Assembly: GCA_021604005.1 (NCBI GenBank)
Contig: BQIV01000004.1
Location: 1 to 64,000 of the forward strand
Length of the DNA: 64,000 bases
Direction: 5' to 3'
From: Nitrospirales bacterium
GTDB lineage: Bacteria; Nitrospirota; Nitrospiria; Nitrospirales; UBA8639
Position numbers and translations under genes: made by a program. The notes below the pieces were generated by a model. The model was not told the DNA's origin and made no database searches. It saw only the letters and a program-made list of their open reading frames with translations. This document shows, piece by piece, positions 43,307 through 51,690 of the stretch (position 1 is its first letter; every line of letters starts with the position of its first letter).

Positions 43307-43552
43307 ATGATGGTTGTGACTCAAACGTTCGATGCCGTGGGTGTGGGCATCTCGAATTTAGTCTTGAACAACATGAGATTGACGGGCAGTACCGGAAGCC
43401 CAGGAGGAATATTTGAAATTACCCCTGTGTCTCTAGAAAATGGGAAAATCACCGTTGCACCTGTGCCAACTCCGGCTTCTCTCTCGCTATTGCTTACGAG
43501 TTTAGCCGCGCTTATTGGCATTCGGCGATTTGGGACAAAGGAGTCAATTTAG
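43307..43552 (+). pseudogene. Remnant of a PEP-CTERM-type protein gene
   Basis: The 81-residue frame lacks a ribosome binding site and a signal peptide. Its last 30 residues, VPTPASLSLLLTSLAALIGI followed by RRFG, are a PEP-CTERM-like sorting tail with VPTPAS replacing VPEPAS. The first 45 residues (VGVGISNLVLNNMRLTGSTG) look like the end of a secreted beta-rich protein. I read it as the 3' end of a gene whose front was lost. A functional short protein is less likely. Confidence 0.5.
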
Positions 43553-43601
43553 TAGAAACTTAAGAAGTTCCTCGCTCCACAATTCTAAGCGCCTGTTTCA
43601 C

Positions 43602-43645
43602 AAAAGGCCATTTCTTTCCAAATTGAGGAGAAATGGCCTTTTATG
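43602..43645 (+). terminator. Terminator after the PEP-CTERM remnant
   Basis: A perfect 14-bp stem, AAAAGGCCATTTCT (43602-43615) with its complement at 43629-43642. The 25 bp before it (AAGCGCCTGT...) also resemble the sequence before the terminator at 43201, so the terminator region looks duplicated. Confidence 0.85.
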
Positions 43646-43812
43646 TTTTCGAGGTATGACAACGTGTTATGGAATTTTTAACGTTACGATTTCGCAGAAG
43701 CATAAAGCGGTAATGAATTTGTAGCAAACATAGTCATCGTTTCGATGACGTACGCATAAGATTTCGAACTGTTTCATCAATTGTTTAAGACTATTGCTAG
43801 GGAGGGCGGACT

Positions 43813-45291
43813 ATGAAACTGCAGGCACTGTGGGTCAGAAAGAACCGAATTTGTTCTGGAATGCTTGTCGCACTCGTGCTGTGCATTGGGCTTTTAGCAT
43901 TCAATATTCCTGCTTTTGCTCAAACACCAGACCCAGACCTTAACAACGATGGAACGGTAGATAGCGTGGATGGATCGATTGTGGGAAGTTGTTTCGGTGC
44001 AGATTTTTCTGAGAATCCGCAGTGTACTTGCGCCGATACCGATGGCAATAAAGTCATAGATTTAACGGACGTAAACTTTGTCAAAGATGCGCTTGGGCGG
44101 TCAGGGTTTCCTGTCGGGCCAAATGCCTGCGTTATCTCGAATGACGTTCCTGTTGCGGATGCGGGTCGTGATCAAAAATTTTCTGCTGGCGACATGATTA
44201 AATTAGATGGAAGCGGATCCAGTGATCCGGATAGTGATCCTTTAACGTTTCTTTGGCGGATCACGTCAGAACCTTCCGGAAGCGCGGCGGTCCTCGATGA
44301 CCCAACGGCGGTAATGCCGACGTTTCTTGCCAATGTGCCTGGGACTTATATCGTAAAACTCGTTGTTAATGACGGCAAGGAGAATAGTGCGCCAGATACC
44401 GTCATTATTAGTACCGATAACTTGCCTCCCGTAGCGGATGCCGGTCCGGACCAGCTGGTCATGGTTGGAGACTCTGTGAAGTTAGATGGTCGTAACTCGA
44501 GTGATCCAGATGACGATTCCATAACGTTTCAATGGCAGTTGACATCGGTGCCGGTTGGCAGCACGGCTACATTGTTGGATGGAACGGGAACAATGCCAAC
44601 GTTTCTCGCAGATCTGCCAGGTGTGTATGTGGCACGACTCATTGTCAACGATGGGACCTTCAATGGTGAACCAGATGAGGTTGTCATTACGGCGATAGAT
44701 GATGGTGTCCTCACATGCGGAGATCTCCTATCGGGTTCGATAGATGAGGCCGGGGAAGTCGATACGTTCACCTTCACAGGTCAAGAGAATCAAGTAGTGG
44801 CAGTGACGATCACGGGGACGCAGATGGCGGCGAAAGTCTTCGGGCCATCAGGTAGTCCGATTATCGGGTTCTTTAGCAGAACGCAGCGGGTGGTGACATT
44901 GCCTGAGAATGGGACATATGTCATTGAGGTGGTGGGGAGTTCGTTTGTGGCAACGGGGGACTATAGCTTGGGGCTGGAGTGTCTCGCCCCACCAAGCCCG
45001 GATGCGGTGGCGTTGAGTTGTGGAAGTTTGGCGCCGGGGAATATTGCGGCGGCATCGGAGGCCGATCTGTTCACGTTCAGTGGGACCGCGGGGCAAGTGG
45101 TGGCGGTGACGATCACGGGGACGCAGATGGCGGCGAAAGTCTTCGGGCCATCAGGTAGTCCGATTATCGGGTTCTTTAGCAGAACGCAGCGGGTGGTGAC
45201 GTTGCCTGAGAATGGGACGTATGTCATTGAGGTGGTGGGGAGTTCGTTTGTGGCGACGGGGGACTATAGCTTGGAGTTGGAGTGTCCCTGA
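43813..45291 (+). CDS. Secreted dockerin/PKD/PPC multidomain protein
   Basis: This protein has 492 residues. A signal peptide (about 1-37, ends AFAQ) is followed by a dockerin-like pair of calcium loops (DLNNDGTVDSVDGSIV and DTDGNKVIDLTDVNFV, about 43-95). Two PKD/REJ-type domains come next (about 112-200 and 202-295; ADAGRDQKFSAGDMIKLDGS, ADAGPDQLVMVGDSVKLDGR). Two PPC-like domains follow (about 297-392 and 398-492) whose core halves are almost identical. It is probably a cell-surface or matrix protein binding calcium. No cohesin partner was seen. AGGGAGGG precedes the ATG. Confidence 0.85.
   Translation: MKLQALWVRKNRICSGMLVALVLCIGLLAFNIPAFAQTPDPDLNNDGTVDSVDGSIVGSCFGADFSENPQCTCADTDGNKVIDLTDVNFVKDALGRSGFPVGPNACVISNDVPVADAGRDQKFSAGDMIKLDGSGSSDPDSDPLTFLWRITSEPSGSAAVLDDPTAVMPTFLANVPGTYIVKLVVNDGKENSAPDTVIISTDNLPPVADAGPDQLVMVGDSVKLDGRNSSDPDDDSITFQWQLTSVPVGSTATLLDGTGTMPTFLADLPGVYVARLIVNDGTFNGEPDEVVITAIDDGVLTCGDLLSGSIDEAGEVDTFTFTGQENQVVAVTITGTQMAAKVFGPSGSPIIGFFSRTQRVVTLPENGTYVIEVVGSSFVATGDYSLGLECLAPPSPDAVALSCGSLAPGNIAAASEADLFTFSGTAGQVVAVTITGTQMAAKVFGPSGSPIIGFFSRTQRVVTLPENGTYVIEVVGSSFVATGDYSLELECP
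44803..45288 (+). repeat. Near-identical duplication inside the PPC domains
   Basis: About 185 bp starting at 44803 recur from 45106 with only a few differences (period 303 bp, 101 codons). The differences are mostly third-position A to G. This points to a recent in-frame duplication or gene conversion. Confidence 0.9.
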
Positions 45292-45485
45292 CCTAAATTT
45301 TGGAAGTCAGAGATCTCTTACTTCTCAACACTATCTCGCGCTGCTCGTCAGGTTTTGAGAGTTGGGATTACGGCAGCAGTTTGGCAATGGTGATGGAGGT
45401 CTGTGGGAAGTGGAGTGGGGCTGCTGATTCGGTAGCCGTGACAACGGCATGATTTTGCTAAGAAGACGTCGCTGCCTGTTTTGAA

Positions 45486-45523
45486 AGAGGTGGTTCTTTC
45501 GAAAAAAACCGCCTCTCTTTTTT
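45486..45523 (+). terminator. Terminator after the dockerin/PKD/PPC gene
   Basis: AGAGGTGGTT (45486-45495) pairs with AACCGCCTCT (45507-45516), with one wobble, and is followed by CTTTTTT. It lies 195 bp past the stop codon, just before the convergent lyase-like gene. Confidence 0.75.
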
Positions 45524-45555
45524 GGTGTTGCTCGGAGAGCATAACTCTTCTTTGG

Positions 45556-46509
45556 TTATCGGTCGGGTATTCGTGTGTGGCTGATGATGAGTTGGTCGTA
45601 CCAGATGTGTCCGACCGGATGGGTGTGTTTTTTGTTTTTTCTGGTTTGATACGGTAAAAACCACAATTTGCCGTAGCCTTTGTTGTTGCGGAGTTTTTTC
45701 TCGAAATCGATTGCGAGCGCACTTTGATGTCCTTCGCGGGAAACCCACAGCCGAATCCGGCTTTTCTTGCCTGGTCGTCCATGCGTGAGGCCAATTTGAA
45801 AGGTCATCCATTCGTCAGGCACATATTGGATGCATGATGAGGAATTGTTTGGCCATGCAGACCGGAGACAATAGCTGTCTCCTCCAGGTTGATAGTTAAA
45901 GTCGTAACGCCCTGCTTTGGTGACGAATCCTTCGTTAAAGCCACAGGCATGATACATGTTGGGGTAGCCATGTTGATCCGTATTGACGATCACGATTTCG
46001 TTGCTGGAGCAAGAGGATTCATCGGCCGCACCGATCATGCCCTGTTTCCAGCCGGCGCCAGGTTTAAATTGTGTTTCTAAAAAGGTTTTGGAAAAGCGTT
46101 GTTTCCATTGAATAAAGACTTCCTGCCCGGGGCCAATTGATTTCCCATCCAGGTAGTCGGCAAAGCGAACGTGGTACTGTCCCGACCCACCGCTCCCACT
46201 ATTTGACGGGACGATAAAGAGTAGGCTGCCGTCGACAATCTCGGGACAGCCTTTTGTCGGGTCACTCTTCAGTTTCTCGCATTTCCCATCGTTAGACGTG
46301 ATGGCTTCCCTCAGGTTGCTCTTGTCGGTTGGTATCGGGTCGTTGAAATCCTGACAGAAAATAGTAGTCGGCTGTTGGCAAAGCGCTGAAAATTCCATGA
46401 CCGGTTGTTCGAGCGGAGGAGGCGGTGTGTACATAAATATTCCGCATCCCGAAGTTGTCAGTAGTATCAGTACGATCGTTAGAATCATGGGGTTCTTACA
46501 CATATTCAT
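45556..46509 (-). CDS. Secreted polysaccharide-lyase-like lipoprotein
   Basis: This protein has 317 residues. The signal MILTIVLILLTTSGC is a lipobox (cysteine near residue 22). The mature part reads as a concanavalin-type beta-sandwich: FCQDFNDPIP, QYHVRFADYLDGKSIGPGQE, VFIQWKQRFSKTFL, YVPDEWMTFQIGLTHG, GYGKLWFLPYQTRK and WYDQLIISHTRIPDR. This resembles polysaccharide lyase or glucanase jelly rolls, but no catalytic set could be confirmed, so it may only bind sugars. GGAGCC precedes the start closely. It converges with the dockerin gene. Confidence 0.65.
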   Translation of the reverse strand: MNMCKNPMILTIVLILLTTSGCGIFMYTPPPPLEQPVMEFSALCQQPTTIFCQDFNDPIPTDKSNLREAITSNDGKCEKLKSDPTKGCPEIVDGSLLFIVPSNSGSGGSGQYHVRFADYLDGKSIGPGQEVFIQWKQRFSKTFLETQFKPGAGWKQGMIGAADESSCSSNEIVIVNTDQHGYPNMYHACGFNEGFVTKAGRYDFNYQPGGDSYCLRSAWPNNSSSCIQYVPDEWMTFQIGLTHGRPGKKSRIRLWVSREGHQSALAIDFEKKLRNNKGYGKLWFLPYQTRKNKKHTHPVGHIWYDQLIISHTRIPDR

Positions 46510-46743
46510 TTTGGCTCCATTATTTATTTGAAGGGGGCCCCATCATAATCATCCGAGACCAATGTTGGAAACCATACCAAATCAGGCCTGAGAGTGAAAT
46601 GCCATCTGACTACGTCTGGCTTGAAATGCTCATTCGGAATTTCTTGAAGTTCCTGATTCTGATGTTGATAAGTTGCAATTCCAAAAAGGCTTGTGGCAGG
46701 CTAAACCCCTATTTGAGCCTTAATTTTAGGAGGGTGGATCATT

Positions 46744-46929
46744 ATGAAATACAAGAAACAAGTTCATTATGTGAAAGGGGTGTTTACCTGCCCTAAATGT
46801 CATCAAACGTTTGTGCAAGAAAAATGGCTAGAAGAGTGGCGGGTACGCTGCCACAAATGCGATTACCGAGGGACGTTAACGCATGTGTCGGTTGAAGAGC
46901 ACATGGATGAAGAGATTGAACGGCGATAA
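46744..46929 (+). CDS. Small zinc-ribbon protein
   Basis: This protein has 61 residues. CPKC (about 16-19) and CHKC (about 36-39) form a zinc ribbon; the basic start KYKKQVHYVKG and acidic end EEHMDEEIERR are notable. GGAGGG at 46730-46735 gives good support. It is not closely similar to the two Com-like proteins. Function is unknown; such ribbons often bind nucleic acid or partner proteins. Confidence 0.75.
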   Translation: MKYKKQVHYVKGVFTCPKCHQTFVQEKWLEEWRVRCHKCDYRGTLTHVSVEEHMDEEIERR

Positions 46930-47004
46930 ACGTTTAACGATGTTTAGCAGGCCTGCTGGTTCCTGTTTGTTGATTACTTTCCCCTCCTTTCATGTGGGAG
47001 CGTT

Positions 47005-47679
47005 ATGGTGAAAGCATCTGTGAACTGCTCTTCGCTTCATTCGCCTTCGGAGTTTAGATTTCTTCAAATATGGTGTTATTTCTGTGTTGGGTTTCTGTCC
47101 TGGGCATCGGTTAGTGTTGCCCAGGTAGCCGTTACGACAGAAACACATGAAATGGTTAGGGTGCTTGTCACCTACCATTCACTGACGGGAAGCACGGAAA
47201 AGATGGCTATGGGTGTCGTGGAGGGAGCGAAGTCGGTCCCAGGCACCGAAGTGACTGTGAAACGAGTTGGCGATGTGACGGCCGAAGAATTATTCGAGAG
47301 TGATGCGCTCATTGTTGGATCGCCTGTGTATTGGTCCAATATGTCGGGAGAAGTGAAAACCTTCTTTGATAATTGGCAATTCAAGTTTGGCGTGTTCCCT
47401 GAGTTTAAAATGCAAAATAAAGTTGGGGCAGCTTTTGCAACCGGCGGGCAAGTCTCGAGTGGTAAGGAAGTGACGATGCTCACCATCCTTGCGGCCATGC
47501 TCGGGAATAAGATGATTATTGTGAGTGAAGGAGGTGCCTTTGGTGCATCGGCCACCACTGAAGGCCACAGCCCAGGTATTGATCGGCAAGAGTTGACTGA
47601 TGCACAAACGTTAGGGAAGCGAGTGGCCGAGGTGGCCTGGATGATAAAGCGGGGAACGTCAGAGTCCATTAAGGAATGA
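47005..47679 (+). CDS. Flavodoxin/WrbA-like protein with N-terminal signal
   Basis: This protein has 224 residues. The flavodoxin domain begins at about residue 50: VRVLVTYHSLTGSTEKMAMG is the FMN phosphate loop, then ALIVGSPVYWSNMSGEVKTF, FATGGQVSSGKE and a final helix. The fold is that of WrbA or NADPH-dependent FMN reductase proteins. Unusually, the best start (GGGAG four bases before ATG 47005) adds about 49 residues with a hydrophobic stretch IWCYFCVGFLSWASVSVAQV, like a Sec signal. ATG 47152 would remove it but has no ribosome site. Export of FMN protein would be unusual. Confidence 0.8.
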   Translation: MVKASVNCSSLHSPSEFRFLQIWCYFCVGFLSWASVSVAQVAVTTETHEMVRVLVTYHSLTGSTEKMAMGVVEGAKSVPGTEVTVKRVGDVTAEELFESDALIVGSPVYWSNMSGEVKTFFDNWQFKFGVFPEFKMQNKVGAAFATGGQVSSGKEVTMLTILAAMLGNKMIIVSEGGAFGASATTEGHSPGIDRQELTDAQTLGKRVAEVAWMIKRGTSESIKE

Positions 47680-47999
47680 TGACGTCAAAGACTTCCGTGA
47701 CATCATGAAAAATGACTATTTAAAAGGTCGCTGATTCAGTAGCCGTTCATTCTTCCACATTTTCAATGACTTCTTTCTTCGACCCCACCTAGAACCGCAT
47801 AATAATTTTACTGGTTCTTAGCCATTTTGAGCGTCCTTCGTTTCTATCTATAGTTCAACGAATTCAAAAAAAACGCGTTTCTGATATTGAACTGCTGCAC
47901 GGCTTTCTCGCGATATCTCAATATATCGAGAGACGAAATTTGCTATTATGATCACACATCGAGGTTTTTGGGTTGTCGAGTTGAGAGGTTCACGCAGAA
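47680..47999. other. Intergenic region, no gene seen
   Basis: TTCAACGAATTC and an AT-rich stretch lie near 47855-47885. A short motif CTGATTC(A/G)GTAGCCGT at 47731-47746 also occurs at 45423-45438, each time after a gene end. No promoter or terminator is clear. Confidence 0.4.
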
Positions 48000-48851
48000 A
48001 TGCGAAAGCGATTTCGTGCAAAAAGCCGTGTCGGAATCCCAGCGAGTCGGCCAGGAGGTCAGAGAGGCCGTCGTTCAGTCAAGGAACGGGTCAAGAAGCT
48101 TGCGAAACAGCGGGACGAATTCCAGGCTCAGTGGCAACAATTGTATGAGCATTGTACCGATTCTGAAAGCCGCACCCGTTTAGTCGGATTACGCGAGCAG
48201 TTTAATCGACAGAAGCGTGGAGTCTCAGAGCCGGCTCAGGTCGAAACAGAAGTTGCTGTCTTGATGCATGCGGCAGGGTTTTCTATTGCCTTTCTTGAAG
48301 AGTCGCACATGCGAACGGCAGACTTAGAATGTTACCTCGGCAACGAGAGATTGTTCGTTGAAGTCACCGCAATTGTCCCAAGCTCTTCAAGTTGGCGTGA
48401 TGGGTGGACGACCGTCTCTCGAGATGTGGACGACACCGGTTGGGACGATGATTTCCATCACGATGCTCTCATTCGTCGACTGATTGCCAGAATGGCGGAA
48501 AAAGCCAGGCAACTCGATCGATATTGTGCGCCGGTGCTCCTGGCGATCACCATTCCACCGATGGAGTGGTTGGAGGAGAAGTCCACTCAGGACTATGTCG
48601 ATCTTCAGCGTTTGGCCGGCTTACTCAGTACCGCCCTTGCCAGCATTCCGCAATTGAGTGCAGTCTTACTCACCTGTTGGAATCTTTCGGCCAAGCCTGC
48701 TCGATCCAACATACGATTACAGAATGCAGCGTGGGTGACTCGTTCCGACGCAGCAACGATTTTACCGAGAATCCGTTTGTTGGTGACGAATACTTCTGGG
48801 ACGTATCGTCTTGGCGACAAAGAGATTGTTGCGTTAAAGACTGTCCTCTAG
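48000..48851 (+). CDS. Orphan PD-(D/E)xK-nuclease-like protein
   Basis: This protein has 283 residues. The basic, arginine-rich N terminus (MRKRFRAKSR and RRSVKERVKKLAKQ) is probably helical. From about residue 80, VETEVAVLMHAAGFSIAFLE, then TADLECYLGNERLFVEVTAI gives the pattern E, D and ExT expected of a PD-(D/E)xK-type fold, with threonine where many have lysine. The later part (PVLLAITIPPMEWLE, AVLLTCWNL) fits the rest of such a fold. No methyltransferase or other restriction gene is adjacent. Nuclease activity is an inference. Confidence 0.55.
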   Translation: MRKRFRAKSRVGIPASRPGGQRGRRSVKERVKKLAKQRDEFQAQWQQLYEHCTDSESRTRLVGLREQFNRQKRGVSEPAQVETEVAVLMHAAGFSIAFLEESHMRTADLECYLGNERLFVEVTAIVPSSSSWRDGWTTVSRDVDDTGWDDDFHHDALIRRLIARMAEKARQLDRYCAPVLLAITIPPMEWLEEKSTQDYVDLQRLAGLLSTALASIPQLSAVLLTCWNLSAKPARSNIRLQNAAWVTRSDAATILPRIRLLVTNTSGTYRLGDKEIVALKTVL

Positions 48852-48872
48852 AGATGGGACATGTTGTGTGCT

Positions 48873-49187
48873 TTATGGAAGGGAAGCCTGAAGGTCTTCG
48901 AGACTTTTAATGACCATGAGGTCGCCGTTTTCTGTTGCCACACTGATGCCCTTTGTACACACTTCACGGCATTGTTCGACATGCTCTATTTTTTGAAGAG
49001 CTTGGGCGAGGGCCATATAAGCTGCAGAATATGTCGGCTTCACGTCGATGCAACTTTTGAGCGCCGATATGGCTTCAGGCCAATTTTCATCTCCCATATA
49101 GGCTTTCCCGAGACCAAACCAGAGCGTTTCATCTTTGGGATCCATTTGTAACACTTTTTTAAACTGCTCGATTTTAGGGTTTGGCAT
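48873..49187 (-). CDS. Small TPR protein
   Basis: This protein has 104 residues made of tetratricopeptide repeats: PKDETLWFGLGKAYMGDENW, PEAISALKSCIDVKPTYSAA and YMALAQALQKIEHVEQCREV. There is no signal peptide, so it is probably cytosolic and mediates protein contacts. It converges with the nuclease-like gene with a 21-bp gap. Its partner is unknown. Confidence 0.85.
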   Translation of the reverse strand: MPNPKIEQFKKVLQMDPKDETLWFGLGKAYMGDENWPEAISALKSCIDVKPTYSAAYMALAQALQKIEHVEQCREVCTKGISVATENGDLMVIKSLEDLQASLP

Positions 49188-49423
49188 AAGTTGTATTGGC
49201 TAGTAATGTGTTTGTCTATTCAAAGCGTTGGATGGAAACGTATCATGAGACTGTTCTCGTTGTCTAACATACAGGCCTATGCTACGATTTGCCGATTGTT
49301 CCTTCCTGATTCACGTAACTCTTCTCCACACGATGTATCCAAAACGAGGTCTTGTGCGAGTATTTTCCTTCGTGATGAAATAGGGGCATGTTGTGACTGG
49401 AATCTATCGAAGGAGTTTTTGAG

Positions 49424-50368
49424 ATGGGCCGTGTAGGACTTGTTACTGATACCGCGTATTTGGACCATGAGATGGGTTCAGGTCATCCAGAATCACCTGA
49501 CCGACTGCGAGCGATACAGGCCCGCCTTCTGTCAACAGGCACGTCCGACCGGTTAATCCAGCTTCCCGCGCAATCGGCGCAAAAAAAATGGATTGAACTC
49601 GTCCACGAAACGTCATATATCAAAAAACTTGAAACGAAATCTCCGAGTTCAGGATATGCATCGCTGGATGCTGACACCACGCTTTGTCCGGGTTCGCTTC
49701 GCGCTGCCTATCTGGCAGCTGGAGGAGCTATGGCTGCGGCGGATGCAGTCATGGCCGGGCAGGTCGATCATGCGTTTTGTGCGGTTCGGCCACCGGGACA
49801 TCATGCCGAAGGCGATCGGGCCATGGGGTTTTGTGTGTTCAATAACGTGGCGATAGTTGCAAAATACCTTCAGGAACATCATGGGCTTGAGCGAGTGTTA
49901 ATTGTCGATTGGGACGTTCATCACGGTAATGGTACTCAGCACACCTTTTTTGAGGACCCTTCGGTCTTATTCTTTAGTACCCATCAATTTCCGTTTTATC
50001 CTGGAACGGGAACAGCGACGGAGACTGGCCGAGGTGATGGGAATGGGATGACGGTGAATGTTCCGATGCCGGGCGGCCAGGGGGATGAAGAGTATCGTGA
50101 GATTTTTCAAAGGGTGCTCGTTCCGGCCGCCAATCAATTTAAGCCCGATTGTGTGATCATTTCTGCCGGATTTGATGCCCATCACAACGACCCGTTGGCC
50201 AGTATGAATCTGACCGAAACAGGGTATGCTGATCTGACGCGGATTGTGCTGGATATTGCCGCACACCATGCTGCGGGCCGGGTGATTTCGTGTTTAGAAG
50301 GCGGCTATCATTTACAAGGGTTGGCGCAATCGGTTGATCAACATCTTCTCACGATGTTAGAGGCATGA
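49424..50368 (+). CDS. Histone-deacetylase-family amidohydrolase
   Basis: This protein has 314 residues. The zinc deacetylase fold is clear: GHPESPDRLRAI (about 19-30), RPPGHHAEGDRAMGFCVFNN (catalytic His pair, about 122-141), LIVDWDVHHGNGTQ (zinc ligands, about 162-175) and STHQFPFYPGTG. Bacterial members act on acetylated polyamines, acetoin pathway proteins or other N-acetyl compounds; the substrate cannot be told. Its stop overlaps the start of the multihaem cytochrome gene by four bases, so the two are translationally coupled. Confidence 0.93.
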   Translation: MGRVGLVTDTAYLDHEMGSGHPESPDRLRAIQARLLSTGTSDRLIQLPAQSAQKKWIELVHETSYIKKLETKSPSSGYASLDADTTLCPGSLRAAYLAAGGAMAAADAVMAGQVDHAFCAVRPPGHHAEGDRAMGFCVFNNVAIVAKYLQEHHGLERVLIVDWDVHHGNGTQHTFFEDPSVLFFSTHQFPFYPGTGTATETGRGDGNGMTVNVPMPGGQGDEEYREIFQRVLVPAANQFKPDCVIISAGFDAHHNDPLASMNLTETGYADLTRIVLDIAAHHAAGRVISCLEGGYHLQGLAQSVDQHLLTMLEA

Positions 50369-51663
50369 ATATGAAGCGCAAGCGTATACGGCGTGGTCCC
50401 GTGTTGTTCTTATTGACTATTGTTATAGGCATCTTGGTCTATATTTTTTATACCGAATTTCGTCCAACCGTTATTTTTGGTCTTCGCGATGATTATGCAC
50501 GAGCCATTCCGTTTCAAAAAGTCCCGGTTGGACTACGTAGTTTGAAAGCTGAAGATTGCGGGTCTTGTCATCAGGAAATTTATAAAGAATGGAAAACGAG
50601 TATTCATGCGCATGCGTATGACGATCCATTTTTTCAGGCCTATTGGAATAAAGATAAACATGTCTTTGTGTGTTTGAATTGCCATGCGCCTCTCGAAAAT
50701 CAACAACCGATGTTGATTCAAGATATTCCCAATGATCGTGTCGAACGCGCGACGCAAATTCCCAATTATCGCTATGAGAAGGGGTTTGAGAGAGAAGGCG
50801 TCACCTGTGCGGCCTGTCATGTACGTGATGGCGTGATTCACGGTCCCTTTGGAGACTCTGTTGCACCACATCCCACCAAGTTTGACCCGGCTTTTCGCAC
50901 GACTCAGATGTGTCACCGGTGTCATAGTGTGGTATCCGGACCATTTCAGTTTTATAATGGCGGCCCCTGTGGAACCTACACTGAATATGAAGGTGAGTTC
51001 TTTATGAAGGAAAAGGGGTTAATCTGTCAGAGTTGTCATATGCCCAAAGTGACCAGGCCTGTTGCCAAGGGTGGTCCTATACGGCATGGTCGCCGGCATC
51101 TGTGGCGGGGAGGACATGACCCTGAAATGATTAAGCGTGCGATTGCGGTACACGTTGTCGCTGATCCACCGCAGCCGGTACCGGGGGAGAGGGTTGATTT
51201 CACCTTGACCCTCATTAATGCCGGCGCCGGACATAAAATTCCGACGGGAGATCCGGACCGGCATTTTTCCGTTGAATTCGTCATTCTCGATGGTGAAGGC
51301 AATATTGTGGAGCATCAAGCTGAAACGATGGGACGGTGGATTCTCTGGCAGCCAGTGATTTTGGAAGTCTATGACAACCGTCTCTTACCGTTGGCCAGTC
51401 GAGATTATCAATTTGACTATGATTTACCAGAAAGGGCAACGGACTGGAAGGTTCAGGTGAAAATTCGCTACCATATTTTGACGGATGGACAACATGAAAT
51501 GCTGCGCGAAAGCTACGGGTTAACCGGAAATGATCCCTATGTATTTACTATCTATGAGCGAGATTTCCCGCTGAATGAAACCTTGTCCGTTGCGTTGGAT
51601 GCACAATCCACTGATCCGAGATTAGGATGTGCCAAGCCTGCAGACGCCAACACAGTGGGATAA
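50365..51663 (+). CDS. Membrane-anchored pentahaem cytochrome c, c554-like
   Basis: This protein has 432 residues. An N-terminal helix (VLFLLTIVIGILVYIFYTEF, about 13-32) anchors it. Five CxxCH haem sites follow: CGSCH, CLNCH, CAACH, CHRCH and CQSCH (between about 65 and 225). The C-terminal part (about 250-400) is a beta domain with AGHKIPTGDPDRHFSVEF. This arrangement is like the cytochrome c554 family, which carries electrons in nitrogen-cycle bacteria. Electron partners are not identified. It is followed 28 bp later by the rhodanese gene. Confidence 0.9.
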   Translation: MNMKRKRIRRGPVLFLLTIVIGILVYIFYTEFRPTVIFGLRDDYARAIPFQKVPVGLRSLKAEDCGSCHQEIYKEWKTSIHAHAYDDPFFQAYWNKDKHVFVCLNCHAPLENQQPMLIQDIPNDRVERATQIPNYRYEKGFEREGVTCAACHVRDGVIHGPFGDSVAPHPTKFDPAFRTTQMCHRCHSVVSGPFQFYNGGPCGTYTEYEGEFFMKEKGLICQSCHMPKVTRPVAKGGPIRHGRRHLWRGGHDPEMIKRAIAVHVVADPPQPVPGERVDFTLTLINAGAGHKIPTGDPDRHFSVEFVILDGEGNIVEHQAETMGRWILWQPVILEVYDNRLLPLASRDYQFDYDLPERATDWKVQVKIRYHILTDGQHEMLRESYGLTGNDPYVFTIYERDFPLNETLSVALDAQSTDPRLGCAKPADANTVG

Positions 51664-51690
51664 CTGTCTTGTGTGCATGAAGGAGACCCC

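Noticed and set aside
46946-46957. Palindrome AGCAGGCCTGCT after the small zinc-ribbon gene
   Set aside because: It has no loop and no T-run; as a short perfect palindrome it may be chance and was not called a terminator.
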